From the NCBI RefSeq assembly GCF_003576645.1, contig NC_044923.1, positions 16,173,298 to 16,237,297 on the forward strand: a stretch of DNA of 64,000 nt, read 5' to 3'. The stretch comes from Ipomoea triloba. Lineage: Eukaryota; Streptophyta; Magnoliopsida; Solanales; Convolvulaceae. The notes under the pieces are model-generated. The model searched no databases, was not told where the DNA came from, and saw only the letters and a program-made list of their open reading frames with translations. This document shows, in pieces, positions 25,401 through 37,162 of the stretch. Every line of letters begins with the position of its first letter. The stretch's first letter is position 1. Position numbers and translations under genes: made by a program.

Positions 25401-26410
25401 TTTTCTGAGAATAAACTTTCACATGAGATTTCATTTGAAATAGGCAGGTGGTAGTAGATTTGTAATTTTGAAACAATAGCAACTGCCTCACTAATTAAAC
25501 ATATCAAACCTTCCAGAGTCTCCCGCATAATGAACTCCCCAATGAAGAACCCACTTCCCCGGTAGATTGCACCCTATAGTCAGCTTCCAGTTCTCTTCAT
25601 CCCTCCCACTATCAAATCTGATTGCTATCCTTCCCTCTACCTGCAATTCCAAATACAGTAAGTGAATCACTAAACAAAACATTTTTCCCTTTTTTGCTAC
25701 TTCGTATATATTAATACAAATTACAAAATACAATTAAAGAATAAGAAATTAAAATACTGGTAGCTCAAATTAATACGCTCAGATCTAAAAGCTAAATGAA
25801 CTTTACTATGTGTCCGTATTTCCAGAAAACAAACTCAGAATTTTGAATTTGCTGTTTATCTAGCTCCTTGTGTAAATAATTAAGAAAAAATAGCGTTAGT
25901 TTCATTAATTCATTAAATCTGTGTGTACATACACAAAAACGTATCCATATAACCAAAATTTACATATATTATGAATTTCGATTCATCTCCCTTCATTTAC
26001 TCAGTAATGATCCTTCTTTCACAAACTCGGAAATCACTTATATACACTAGAATAATTCATTAAACCTGTATATACACATCCACATATTCATATAGCCACG
26101 TTTACACACTTAGTATTTGCAAATACACCAACTGAATCTCTTCACTTACTCTGTGAGGTCGTTTCAAATCGAAAGTCTCTTCGAAGACGACGTCGGAAGT
26201 TTCGATAACGGTGGAGCTAGCTCGGACAGCAAGAGCTTTCCTTCGAGGGCGATGCTTGCAGTTGCAGAAGCTCAACCTCGCAGCGCCAACCGAGAGCGCC
26301 CTCCGCGTGCAATTTACAGAAGACGGAGAAGGCTGTCGGTGATTTAAGCAAAATTTCGGTGTTCGCCGGAAAGAATGGTGGATTAGAGGATCAATAGTGA
26401 CCGTGGACAT
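19421..26410 (-). CDS. AMY3: Chloroplast alpha-amylase AMY3
   Basis: Thirteen phase-consistent exons (26410-26150, 25640-25510, 25169-25115, 25034-24912, 24836-24716, 24317-23962, 23463-22793, 22097-21908, 21704-21598, 20892-20643, 20500-20378, 20156-19989, 19579-19421) encode 904 aa, close to the 887 of Arabidopsis AMY3. Residues 1-~65 are an Arg/Ser-rich plastid transit peptide. Two CBM45-type starch-binding modules follow (~88-190 with W117, W121, W133; ~235-385 with W315, W325), then a charged linker (400-500) and a GH13 barrel. Catalytic residues: Asp683 in [10 protein letters not shown] (the nucleophile), Glu708 in AVGEYWD, Asp791 in ENHD. Cys516 (ILCQGF) and Cys604 (NHRCA) are 88 residues apart, the same spacing as the redox pair Cys499/Cys587 reported for Arabidopsis AMY3. 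The enzyme cleaves alpha-1,4 bonds of stromal starch, and regulation by reduction is expected. The gene is intact. A stray copy of exon 3 lies at 44420-44580. Confidence 0.97.
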
Positions 26411-26662
26411 GATTTTTCCGGCGTGTTGATCCTTTTGAATCACCTGAAAAAGCGTGATCCTGAAAGAAAAAGGTGATGGTAGTAGATTCGTATGAAGATA
26501 TATATACACGAAATTTCTGGCGTGGATAATTGTTAATTGTTAGTAATTGTTAAATACATAAATTATTAAAATTCTCAGTTAGTACTATTTCAGCCTCTTC
26601 TCTGTTTTAGTTTTCATTTGTGTCCTCAAAAAAACTTTGATAAACTATAAGCTTTATTAGGA

Positions 26663-26751
<89 letters not shown>

Positions 26752-26765
26752 TCCTTTGTTATTTC
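26411..26765. promoter_or_regulatory. Shared divergent promoter region of AMY3 and RPL27-1
   Basis: AMY3 starts leftward at 26410, and the GC-rich 5' leader of RPL27-1 begins rightward near 26770. Between them are a minus-strand TATA-like tract (26493-26505), a pyrimidine-rich block (ttcagcctcttctctg, near 26591) and about 80 bp of (TA)n at 26666-26745. Derived copies of this same region are repeated at 31830-33480, upstream of RPL27-2. Promoter activity is inferred from position. Confidence 0.55.
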
Positions 26766-27586
26766 TTCTTCACCAGGCGACCGCAGCTCCTGCCCCCACC
26801 GTCGTCCGGCTATTCTCCTCCGTGGCTCCGTCGTGACCATCCGTTCACCATTCCTCCACCGACCACGGGACCACCATTATAGATTTATAGCCTCAGTCCT
26901 CAGGTTCAAACCTCAACCAATCTCATTATTCTTCAATTTATTCTCTTAATTAGTTGCCCCTAATGACTAATTTTGATAATTGATATTTCATATTCGATAA
27001 ATCCCTAATTAGCTAATTCCCTAAATTTTCTCCACTAAGTAGAAGAAGCTGTGAAAATGTGGTGTTTTTTTCAGTGCAAAACGGTTGCTTTTGTGTTGTT
27101 ATGAATTTCACTTGAGTTATGATTTCTGTTGGAACCCAATTGCTAAAGAATCCATCGCTCTCAATCTGAGTTCAAGAGTATTTGAGTTCATTTTAGACCC
27201 AATGTGTGTGAATTCGTATGCTTTATGTGCAGTTAGGGCCTAGGTTAAACTAAATTAGCTGAAAAGCCTTACTCTTGTGTGTAGTGTATCTCATTAGGGT
27301 AGTCTGAGTTTGGTGAGTTTGATTTCTTGCACTTGGTTTCAACTTAAGCCTTTGTGGTTTCTCCATTGTACTAAGAATTATTCAAGTTGACTGGTACCAG
27401 TAATTAGAAATTGTATAATTATGTTTCTCCATTGTTTTAAGGCAAATTAATTTTGAGGTTTGGATGGTCTGTTATCATTGCAATTTTTTCAATTGTCTTT
27501 TGTGACATCAAGCAACTATAAGATGTTCTCATTTCTCAATCGGCGCATTTTTTGTTGCTTCAGGTTTCATTTTGGCAAAGGAAGTT

Positions 27587-28222
27587 ATGAATTTCACGAC
27601 ACTGTTTAGGAGGTTGAATATCAGAGAGTTGGTATCAAACACACCTGTATACAGTTATGGTAGCGGTATGAGTTTGATCACATGTTTTTATGTAGCTTTG
27701 ATCCATGAATTACACGCAGAATATTGGGGGTTGGTAATTGCATTCTATTTTGCATGGTTTAGATGCATATGGGGAGGGATTGAGATTAGTACTCCGGCGT
27801 TGGGCTACCAAAAAGACAGTAGGATCCACAAAAAATGGACGTGACTCAAAGCCCAAGAATCTTGGAGTAAAGAAATTCGGTGGAGAGGTGAGAATTTCTT
27901 TTTGGCCTAATGGTGAAGAATGGTTTTAGATTATGAGATTGATTGTTGTCCTTGTATTTTGCTTGCTCAAGTAGTGTTTATGCTGCAGATGGTGATCCCG
28001 GGAAATATCATTGTTCGCCAAAGAGGAACCCGATTTCATCCAGGGGATTATGTTGGAATTGGTAAAGATCTCACCCTTTATGCTTTAAAAGAAGGGTGTG
28101 TCAAGTTTGAGCGTAACAAGCTGACTGGACGTAAGTGGGTGCATGTTGAGCCCAAAGATGGTCATGTTCTTCACCCAATATATTCGACTGCTGCAGATCC
28201 TGAGCTGAAGACTGCTACTTAG
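27587..28222 (+). CDS. RPL27: Mitochondrial ribosomal protein bL27m, copy 1
   Basis: Three coding exons (27587-27665, 27763-27887, 27989-28222) give 145 aa. The N-terminus [18 protein letters not shown] looks like a mitochondrial presequence. The bL27 core starts [20 protein letters not shown], with the family signature [20 protein letters not shown] followed by [12 protein letters not shown] and [16 protein letters not shown]. This protein lies in the large subunit near the peptidyl-transferase centre. A 3' splice site (ttgcttcag, ending 27563) just before the ATG implies a 5'-UTR intron. Compared with copies 2 and 3 it has a few replacements (Val in KKTVGS, Tyr in DAYGEG, Leu for His in GKDLT). 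It keeps the full promoter shared with AMY3, so it is a plausible expressed copy. Confidence 0.93.
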
Positions 28223-28522
28223 ATTTTTCTTTCTCCAATTTTAAATCACTTACATCTACTTATCTGGAACTATGGAGTGATCATCTATAAGTCTCATCGT
28301 GTTTGAATTCTTGTTTCCGTTTATTCAATGCGCTAGATACACTTTCTGTACTTCACATGGCCTCTTTATGGCAAACATTTTTGTTGTTAGTAATAATAGT
28401 CATATTTTCTCTTCGGTTGCTATATTTTGTAATTCTGACTGAGGTAGCAATGGCTGTGCAAAAACGGATTTGCAAAAGGATGCAGTTTTGCATTTGAGAG
28501 CTACATAGGTTTCTTTTCTTCT
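28223..28522. other. 3' flank between RPL27-1 and mTERF-A
   Basis: About 300 bp, alignable with the flank of RPL27-3 (45420-45715) up to 'ggtttcttttctt', where it switches abruptly into mTERF exon 6 sequence. The corresponding 3' end of the mTERF gene is missing here, so about 0.5 kb was lost relative to the third pair. The frame at 28303-28497 is not a gene. Confidence 0.6.
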
Positions 28523-28944
28523 GTGCTTTTCAGCATATATCGCAACTTTAAAATTTAACCGATTCTCTACAAGGACTTTATGTCATGGGATTATTCTATC
28601 TTCAAGGGAATAACTGAAAAACCTGTAAAAAATTCCAAAGTCATCAGCAAGAATAATCTAAAAGACATTTCTAATGCAAGCATTATAGTAAACTGTATAC
28701 CTTGGGAATTCAATTAGATCCTCTAAAGGGCGAACCATGGTTCGTCGCAGGTATTTGTACTTGGGACGAAGATGTTTTTCTATATCGTATCGAAGAATCA
28801 ATGGATAGTCAGTAATCATCTCACCCAATTTCCGGAGAGGTATACCAAGCGACAAAAAGAACTTCACATTGGGATCCAATTTGTGTGCAATGCTGCATCC
28901 CAGTAGCTCGGGTTGGAAGGCTATTACTTTCCCAACATTTCTCT

Positions 28945-29028
28945 GTGAGACTCCAGCTTTTGTGAGGAGGAATATTACCTGTAGGAGTGAGACTCCAGCT
29001 TTTGTGAGGAGGAATATTACCTGTAGGA
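28945..29028. repeat. 42-bp tandem duplication at mTERF-A exon 5 acceptor
   Basis: 'gtgagactccagcttttg' starts at 28945 and again at 28987, period 42 bp. Each copy includes the exon 5 start and its splice acceptor. mTERF-B has one copy. Confidence 0.9.
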
Positions 29029-29106
29029 ATACCAAACATATTTGTCAATACAAATTCCTAAGACGTAGGAATACCAAACATATTTGTCAATACAAATTCC
29101 TAAGAC
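29023..29106. repeat. 42-bp tandem duplication in mTERF-A intron 4
   Basis: 'gtaggaataccaaacata' starts at 29023 and again at 29065, period 42 bp; no mismatch seen. mTERF-B has one copy. Confidence 0.9.
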
Positions 29107-30180
29107 CTGCATTCTTGACTTGATCTATGATATGATTCTATATTGTTCAAATGAGACAACATATGTCAAGACAAAAGGAAGCAAAAAGAGGAATGGATAG
29201 ACCGTTGGTCGTATTTTCTTCTCAAGGCTATATGTGAATATTCGGGGAAACCTGGCAAGCACATCTCCACTGGCATCTTCCTGAACGCCTATTTCTCGCA
29301 AAAATTGGACCTACACACAGAAAGAGGATTGAATATCATTACGAGCACGATAAACATAGTTCAGTAACTCGACAAGAAATGCTAGCAAATCATACCTTAG
29401 GCACAATGGTGTTCTGCAAGTCAATGCAGAATACTATTGGCCTAGCAATAAGAATTCTTCGCATTCCTTCTTTAGAAATCCCGATGTAGTAGAAAAACTT
29501 AACAAGGGGCTTCCACTTCTCCTCAATGTTACAACCCATCAAATGTGGTTTCAATGCAATCACTCTTCCAACATCTTCGTTACTTAGGCCAAATTCCTTC
29601 AGATACGCAACCTGGATGTAAAACACAGCCAAAATTAGCCATTCCTCATCCTCGCAAGACAAGAAAAATACTAAAAGTTGTTATTATTTCTATATATTAG
29701 CAAGTCAATCTCAAATCCCAACCAGGTGATCTTCATTCTTTAGTGCAGTTTATAAATATAGCACTCGGGGAAATATGCTTGGCAGCACACGTTAACAAGA
29801 GAGTTTAAAACAGGTACCGTTTGGTTCATCTCTTCCATACTCAAGTAGCCGAGCACCTTAGGATAGTCAAGAACCATTGTCCCGAAATCATTCTCATTCA
29901 TTCCTAGATTCAAATAGAATTCAACACACATCTTGAGTTCTTCCATGCTAAATGACAATATTTCAGGGCATCTACTAATAACAAAGCCAATCCAGTCCCT
30001 CCGGATCCCGTTCTTCTCCAAATATTCAATATTCTCATCCAAATCATCAAAGTTGCGGCTGAAGACATTCTCTCCTGATCTCAGCATTGCAACCCCAATG
30101 AATCTCCACTTCACGTTTACCCACTTTAACCACTCAGCAAAACGTCTTATGTAGGTAACATCTCGTCTTGATTTACATAC

Positions 30181-30264
30181 GAGGTTCCCAATTTGAGGAA
30201 ATGATAATGAATTGTGTTTTACGAGGTTCCCAATTTGAGGAAATGATAATGAATTGTGTTTCAA
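30181..30264. repeat. 42-bp tandem duplication in mTERF-A exon 2
   Basis: 'gaggttcccaatttgagg' starts at 30181 and again at 30223, period 42 bp. It duplicates the peptide KHNSLSFPQIGNLV in frame. mTERF-B has one copy. Confidence 0.9.
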
Positions 30265-31343
30265 CCACCTAAGCAGTTCATGGCAAAATGCAATACAATA
30301 ATAGTTCACCAAGAAGAAAAACCACTAGTTTGAAACTGAAAGTAGTTGAGCATATAATATATAAACATAAATGTGCAATCCAAATATCAACTTAGGCTGT
30401 TGATGGAGCGCATGCTTCAATTTGGTGTCCAGAGTTGAGCCAACTCTAGACACGTGAGGGGCCTGTTGAGCATATTACATATATAATATATAAACATAAA
30501 TGTGCAATCCAACTATCAGCACATGCTTTTAGTTGAGATTGAGCATAAAGTATAGATCAGAACTTTAGTTTTTAAACTGTTTATGTACCTTACCATTGGA
30601 ACGACATTGGAATCATCTATGAATGCCCTGGCTCGACTATTGAAAGATGAGTGCGAGAATTCAGGCATTTGCTTCATTTAAGCAGCCTAAATCATCACAA
30701 AATCAATGAAATCAGACAATTTGGATACCAAATTTCTCGAATAAGTGATCCCAAATTTCCCCTTTCTCATCGCCTCCATGAAAATCTCAGTGGTGACTCT
30801 CCTGCGTATCTCTAGGGCCTTAATAAGCATCTCTTCATCATCTGCAGCAGCAACAATGCCGCTTTGGTCATCAAACAGACTCTTAATGGGTGGCAAAGAT
30901 GAATTGACATCAGGATCGCTGGGAGATTGAACATAACTTGAGCCTGGGAATTGAGGGGTTCTTCTTCTTATCAATGACATCTCTAGAAGCCTCATTTTAT
31001 CTTCTTCCTCTTCTTCTACAGAAGACACCTGTCTCTTTGTAAATGGCGTCGTTTTTGAATATGAGATTTGGTCGAATGAGAGGAAGTGGAAGAGCATAGA
31101 AGTGGATTTGGAATTGTGCTTTCGAGTAACAGTAGCTTCATCGTTCAACGGAGAGGAGGTAATGCTAGTTTCGGTGTTTTGACGATTTTCTTGGTGGTTA
31201 CGGTGGGCGGAGGCCACCGTGAAGAGACGTGGGCGATTGCAGGCGGGGAAAGATAAGGGAAGTGTCGCCGGAAAGTTTGGGCCACCGTGGTCTTGGAAGC
31301 ATAGCACGGCGGCGAAGTGGTGGACCTGTAGCTTAACCAACAT

Positions 31344-31779
31344 CTTCAAGGATAACAACTTTTCCTAGAAAAAGGGAGCTTCTATGATCAATAAAAAATT
31401 TTGAGGAACAAAATGTAATAATTGGGAACATCAGGGACCTAGATGAAATTATTTTAGACATAAGGAAGACAAAGACGCGAGAAAGGGCGTAGTTCCCACG
31501 CTCCGCGAATCGAGAAATCAATCGTCCTCCTCCTGCATGGGCAATTCAACTGGCCATATTCCAAAAGTCAAAGTATTTGAACTGTTCTACACGAAATCTC
31601 TTTACTGACAACTTAATTTTTTAAAATTTTATTTTTACTAAATTCCATTCCAATTTCCTAGGCACCTCTTTGTCTTTGTGTACACGAAATTTCCTTCCTG
31701 ACAACCAATGTTGAGTACAACACATTAAAAAATAATTATTACATATTTTTTCATATACAAACTTCCTTCCTGCTAAAGA
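31344..31779. other. 5' flank of mTERF-A, with a junction at about 31553
   Basis: Up to 'gcaattcaactgg' (31552) this aligns with the 5' flank of mTERF-B (48927-49136). After that it continues as 'ccatattccaaaagtc', a sequence that in the third pair occurs 1.27 kb further away (50410-50600). The flank therefore carries a deletion, or the other one an insertion. Confidence 0.6.
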
Positions 31780-31904
31780 ATCCATCGCTTTCAATCTGAG
31801 TTCAAGAGTATTTGAAGGAATATATATAAGAACTTTCTAGTGTGGATAATTGTTAATTGTTAGTAATTGTTAAATACTTAAATCATTGAAATTTTCAGTT
31901 ATTG

Positions 31905-32030
31905 CTATTTCAACCTCTTCTCTTTTGTAGTTTTCATTTGTGCTTGCTATTTCAACCTCTTCTCTTTTGTAGTTTTCATTTGTGCCCCCTATTTCAACCT
32001 CTTCTCTTTTGTAGTTTTCATTTGTGCCCC
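31905..32030. repeat. 42-bp unit, three copies
   Basis: 'ctatttcaacctcttctc' starts at 31905, 31947 and 31989: period 42 bp twice in a row. The other promoter copies (32469, 32898, 33378) have a single unit. Confidence 0.9.
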
Positions 32031-32546
32031 CAAAAAAACTTTGATAATTCCCTAAATTTTCACTCTTCATTCTTCAACTTTTTTTATCCTTGAAATAGCT
32101 TGCAGAACTTGAAAAATTCTTTAAAAATGTTGTATGTACTTTGAACAATCTTATTCGTATTTTATATGATTTTTTTTTTAGTCATTTATTAGTATCCTCT
32201 TAGTGGGATCTGCCCCTTCTTCTCCACTGAGTAGAAAGAGCTGTGAAAATGTGGTGTGTTTTTTTCCAGTGCAAAACGGTTGCTTTTGTGTTGTTATGAA
32301 TTTCATTTGAGTTATGATTTCTGTTGGAACCCAATTGCTAAAGAATCCATCGCTCTCAATCTGAGTTCAAGAGTATTTGAAGGAATATATATACGAACTT
32401 TCTGGTGTGGGTAATTGTTAATTGTTAGTAATTGTTAAATACTTAAATCATTGAAATTTTCAGTTATTGCTATTTCAACCTCTTCTCTTTTGTAGTTTTC
32501 ATTTGTGCCCCAAAAAAACTTTGATAAACAATAAGCTTCATTAGGA

Positions 32547-32584
<38 letters not shown>

Positions 32585-32821
32585 NNNNNNNNNNNNNNNN
32601 NNNNNNNNNNNNNNNNNNNNNNNNNNNNNNNNNNNNNNNNNNNNNNNNNNNNNNNNNNNNNNNNNNNNNNNNNNNNNNNNNNNNNNNNNNNNNNNNNNNN
32701 NNNNNNNNNNNNNNNNNNNNNNNNNNNNNNNNNNNNNNNNNNNNNNNNNNNNNNNNNNNNNNNNNNNNNNNNNNNNNNNNNNNNNNNNNNNNNNNNNNNN
32801 NNNNNNNNNNNNNNNNNNNNN
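32585..32821. other. Assembly gap (237 N)
   Basis: A run of N following a (TA)n tract, with near-identical sequence on both sides (32020-32584 against 32922-33475). Confidence 1.
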
Positions 32822-33454
32822 GAACTTTCTAGTGTGGATAATTGTTAATTGTTAGTAATTGTTAAATACTTAAATCATTGAAATTTTCAGTTATTGCTAT
32901 TTCAACCTCTTCTCTTTTGTAGTTTTCATTTGTGCCCCCAAAAAAACTTTGATAATTCCCTAAATTTTCACTCTTCATTCTTCAACTTTTTTTATCCTTG
33001 AAATAGCTTGCAGAACTTGAAAAATTCTTTAAAAATGTTGTATGTACTTTGAACAATCTTATTCGTATTTTATATGATTTTTTTTTTAGTCATTTATTAG
33101 TATCCTCTTAGTGGGATCTGCCCCTTCTTCTCCACTGAGTAGAAAGAGCTGTGAAAATGTGGTGTGTTTTTTTCCAGTGCAAAACGGTTGCTTTTGTGTT
33201 GTTATGAATTTCATTTGAGTTATGATTTCTGTTGGAACCCAATTGCTAAAGAATCCATCGCTCTCAATCTGAGTTCAAGAGTATTTGAAGGAATATATAT
33301 ACGAACTTTCTGGTGTGGGTAATTGTTAATTGTTAGTAATTGTTAAATACTTAAATCATTGAAATTTTCAGTTATTGCTATTTCAACCTCTTCTCTTTTG
33401 TAGTTTTCATTTGTGCCCCAAAAAAACTTTGATAAACAATAAGCTTCATTAGGA

Positions 33455-33479
<25 letters not shown>

Positions 33480-33496
<17 letters not shown>

Positions 33497-33807
33497 CTTT
33501 GTTATTTCTTCCTTACCAGGCGCCGTCCGGACCGTACGTTCACCATTCGCCCACCGGACCACCATTATAGATTTATAGCCTAAGTCTTCAGGTTCAAACC
33601 TCAACCAATCTTCATTATTCTTCTTCAATTTATTCTCTTAATTAGTTTACCCTAATGACTAATTTCTGATAATTGATATTTCATATTCTATAAATCCCTA
33701 ATTGGCTAATTCCCTAAATTTTCTCCACCGAGTAGAAGGAGCTGTGAAAATGTGGTGTTTTTTTTTTTCAGTGCAAAATGGTTGCTTTTGTGTTGTTATG
33801 AATTTCA
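33480..33807 (+). promoter_or_regulatory. Detached 5' leader of RPL27-2
   Basis: 'attcctttgttatttcttc' through 'accaccattatagatttata' to 'gttatgaatttca' matches the leader of RPL27-1 (26750-27110). It stops where the Helitron at 33808-41935 begins and resumes at 41936. The leader is now 8.1 kb further from its coding exons than in RPL27-1, with the Helitron inside what should be the 5'-UTR intron. Confidence 0.7.
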
Positions 33808-34339
33808 CTAGTAAGTTGCTCGTGTGCTGCACGGTATAAATTTAGGTAAAGATTTGTTAATGGTAAAGAATAAACATTGAAATTGGGAATGGGAACAAAA
33901 ATAAAAAAGATTTGTTAATGGTTAAAAATAAACATTGCAATATAAGTTACATTTATTATTCAAAACAAACAATTTAAAAATAACAAATTATTAAAGATCT
34001 CATGATATAGAACATTAGTGGTTGTTGAAAAAGTATATAGAACTTTAGTGGTTGTTGAAAATTGAACATTAGTGGTTGTTGAACATTAATGGAGTGTCTA
34101 CGTCACCAAGTATATAAATTTATAATTGCTTCTTTTTATATAATTGGTTTTTATATAAGATTCACATAATTGCTTCTTTTTGTATCATGTAGATAAGAAA
34201 ATTACATTTAAAAAAAAAGATTTTTTTATTACAGTAATATAGACTACCGTACGTATGTTATACTAATATAAGTATATACATTGGTTTATACCATTTAATA
34301 GAACTATACAATCCTACAGTATATAAACTTATGTATTGT

Positions 34340-34460
34340 GCCAAAGACCTTGTGGTCTAGTGGCACCCGGTGTCCCGATTTACACTTCCACGTGGATGAT
34401 GAGAGTGGGTTCGACCCTCAGTGGATACAACTGGTTAAGAAAACCCTATAAAAATTTAAT
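34340..34460 (+). mobile_element. tRNA-derived SINE
   Basis: Pol III boxes are clear: A box TGGTCTAGTGG (34353-34363) and B box GGTTCGACCC (34408-34417), about 45 bp apart, followed by an A/T-rich tail (aaaccctataaaaattt). The cloverleaf of a functional tRNA is absent. No target duplication could be fixed because Helitron C starts directly downstream. Confidence 0.65.
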
Positions 34461-34476
34461 TAAAATAATATATATA

Positions 34477-35855
34477 TCTACTATACTAATAAGAGCCAAA
34501 GAGAGTTAGGCCTAAAATTATTTAATCGTTGACTTTTAACATACCCATTAATTTCTATAAGAAAGGTCTTAGGTTCGAACCCCATCTCAATCAAATTTGA
34601 CATAATTAAGTTTCTCACTCTATTTTACTCTTATTAAATTAAATAAATAAATTAGTAGCTACAACAAAAAAATGATACATATGTATTTCTTTAATTTAGA
34701 ATTATGTGTCTACAATACCTTTATTTGAAAAAATTATTCATTATCAAAAAATTAAATTAAATAAGAGAAATAATTTCATTAGTTATATTGTCTTTATTTT
34801 CTCTCATGCAAAGATTCTTTACATTCAAATTTATCAATTGATATTCATTACATTGTCCATTATCTTATTTTTACAATATCTTGTAATTAAATATCAAAGT
34901 TATAGTACAAAATAATGTTATATATTTATTTACCAAGTATTTTATTAATACTATGAAAAAAAATTTAAAATAATTTGAAACTAATTATATTAACTACTTG
35001 GGGATTGGTTGACAAATTAAAGAGAGTACTCAAATAATAATCCAACAAATTGAAGCGGAATCACTCTATTTTACTCTTATTGAATTAAATAAATTAGTAG
35101 TTACACCAAAAAATGATACATATGTATTTCTTTAATACCATAAAAAAATAAAAAAGAATAGTTTGAAACCAATCATATATATGTTGACTATGAAAGTACT
35201 CAAATAACCCATTACCCAGCAAATTGAAGCGATAAACTACCTTTTAATATCTTTGGAATACATAATATTTTAAATTTTCAAATTTTTATTAATTTATTTA
35301 ATCTTTTTTCTTAAACTAGGGATTTCTTTATCCACAATAACTCATTCAACAATAATGGTTGAACCAAATGAACCCCAAGCAGAACACCTAAAGGAAAGTT
35401 CATAGCTCCTATATCATAATCTCATTGCATAACGTTGTCATCTATGCTACCAACAATATCCGAATTGCAAATAACACACTACCAACAAAAATGAAGAGAA
35501 CAAATAGTAATTTAAAGATGAAGACAATGATAATGTTACTCAAAAGAGAATTAAAAACACTTAGAAAAATTCAAATTAAAAGTAGTATTTATTTAGACTA
35601 TCATTTTTAGACCAAATATTTAGACTATCGATTTTACAAGGTTGCAAACATTTATTTTAGTAATAATTATAATGAATTTTCTATATTATCTTGGATTCAT
35701 ATACTTTGAGTTAGATATTTAAATAAAAAAATTTGACATTCAATACCCATATATAAACTTCTCCTATATAATCTTGCATTGATATACTTTCAAATATTTA
35801 TTTAAATATAAACATTGGGCATTAACCCATTCGCGCAATGCGCGTATAAAACTAG
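34477..35855 (+). mobile_element. Helitron C, 1.4 kb, non-autonomous
   Basis: It starts TCTACTATACTAATAAGAG after an A, and ends CGCGCAATGCGCG + TATAAAA + CTAG (35852-35855) before a T. The hairpin (GCGC-AAT-GCGC) sits about 7-8 nt from the terminus as expected. Inside, a block of roughly 170 bp (34617-…) is repeated at about 35057-35230. It has no coding capacity. It is related to the relic at 5838-6665, which carries a Tourist MITE this copy lacks. Confidence 0.88.
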
Positions 35856-36257
35856 TATATAATAATAAACCCATAAGAAAATACCACCATTACAACACTA
35901 TAAATATAAAATAACAAATTATAAAATCCAAAAACCGTATATATTTAATTATTTATACATATATTCAAATTTTTGGTTAACCATTTAATTAATTCGTTTA
36001 ACCAATAGTTTCGAAACGAAATAATTGTTAACCAAAATTTTACTAATCATTTAATCAATAATTGAATAAAAAATTTTCACTTAAAGAATAATTAACCAAA
36101 ATTCTTCGATTTAATCGGTTAATCGAATTTTCACCAAAACTTACACACCTTATTAATTTAAAATTTAAACAATTAAAGATGGTTTAAAAGATAATTTAAA
36201 CACATATTATTTCCAAACAATTATTAATCTAAATTAAATGTATAATAATAATCTAAA
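35856..36257. other. AT-rich DNA and left part of repeat X inside Helitron A
   Basis: 35940-36140 is rich in 'ttaatcggttaa'-type palindromes, as in hAT-like termini, but I could not define an element. From 36148 the text (aaatttaaacaattaaagatg … ttattaatctaaatt) matches, reversed, 51720-51815. Repeat X is therefore split by Helitron B and resumes at 39862. Confidence 0.55.
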
Positions 36258-36619
36258 TCTTAACTATAATAAAGCAAAATCGTGGCCACAAAATTTTCCC
36301 TCCAAAGTGTGAAAGCATTTTCATAGATTTGTAGAATTATTGTGTTCACATTTATTGCAACAAACAAAGCAATCAGATTTTGTTTACTATCTCATTAATT
36401 ACATTGAGATTTAAATATATTGAAATTTGAAATGGTATTTGAATATCCGATTTTTTGTTTACAATCGGATTCAAGTTGCCTCTTCGTATACTTAAACCAT
36501 AATTACAAGACAATAAATTTAAATTTGAAATGACTTATACAATTTTCAAGACTAACATTTAATATACATAGACTTCTCTAATACTACACAACACTATAAA
36601 TAAGCCCTAACAATTCTCA

Positions 36620-37122
36620 AGATGGCTAACTCTCCGGGTTCATCATTAGGAAAGAATGGCTCAGAGATGTTGAGAACAATTCTGAAAAAACTTTTGATAG
36701 TTCGTTGTTTCATAGTCCCTGCTCCATTGTACATGCCCTGCACTGAAATACCACATTTACATTGAAGCCAAGGAAGCCAAGGTAATAACTCATCAATTCT
36801 CTTTATCTATATCATTTTAATGCTCTATTTCAATTTACAGTATGTACTTCCTCATTTTTTTTTTCTGTTTCTCCATTGTTTTGGTGAAGGGGTACGGGTG
36901 AGAATGAGGCAGGCAATTGTATGGACACACATGTTAAGAAAATCTTATATAAACAAGAAAAGCTATATAAACAAGAAAAGCTATATAAACCCTTTGTAAG
37001 GATTTCAATAGCATACCAAGCAATATAATTGCCATTGACACCTGAAGAGCATATTATGATCATAATAGCAATGAAACTCAAACTCAAGTAAGTGCCTTAA
37101 ATATATTTTATGCTTTTGTCTT

Positions 37123-37162
<40 letters not shown>

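Larger units (their letters stand above)
28523..31343 (-). pseudogene. mTERF-A, broken paralogue of mTERF-B
   Basis: Exons match mTERF-B one for one: 31343-30589, 30268-29818, 29611-29396, 29310-29203, 28978-28701, 28622-~28523. Defects seen: (1) in exon 1, two nonsense codons nine bases apart, TAG at 30689-30687 and TAA at 30680-30678, where mTERF-B has CAG and TCA (…FVMI*AA*MKQMPE…); (2) exon 6 is cut at about 28523, removing the C-terminal half of the last exon; (3) an in-frame 42-bp duplication in exon 2 (30181-30264), another over the exon 5 acceptor and a third just upstream. The 42-bp repeats may be assembly artefacts, but the stops and truncation are independent of them. The exon structure is otherwise conserved, so inactivation looks recent. 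Confidence 0.88.
31780..33480 (+). repeat. Tandem copies of the AMY3/RPL27 promoter and RPL27 5' region
   Basis: Four starts of the promoter block ('aactttct(a/g)gtgtgg') appear near 31832, 32395, 32822 and 33303. Each continues through 'attgttaattgttagtaatt', the pyrimidine block and, in two copies, the RPL27 5' intron text ('gtgcaaaacggttgctttt' to 'gagttcaagagtatttga'), which then jumps back to the promoter start. No coding exon is included. The blocks either side of the N gap are near-identical, so copy number is not reliable. Confidence 0.75.

Noticed and set aside
26607..26840. Minus-strand open frame with a long Tyr-Ile repeat
   Set aside because: It is a translation of the (TA)n tract between AMY3 and RPL27-1.
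34353..34417. tRNA gene (clear A and B boxes)
   Set aside because: Box spacing fits, but there is no cloverleaf or acceptor stem; it is a SINE head.
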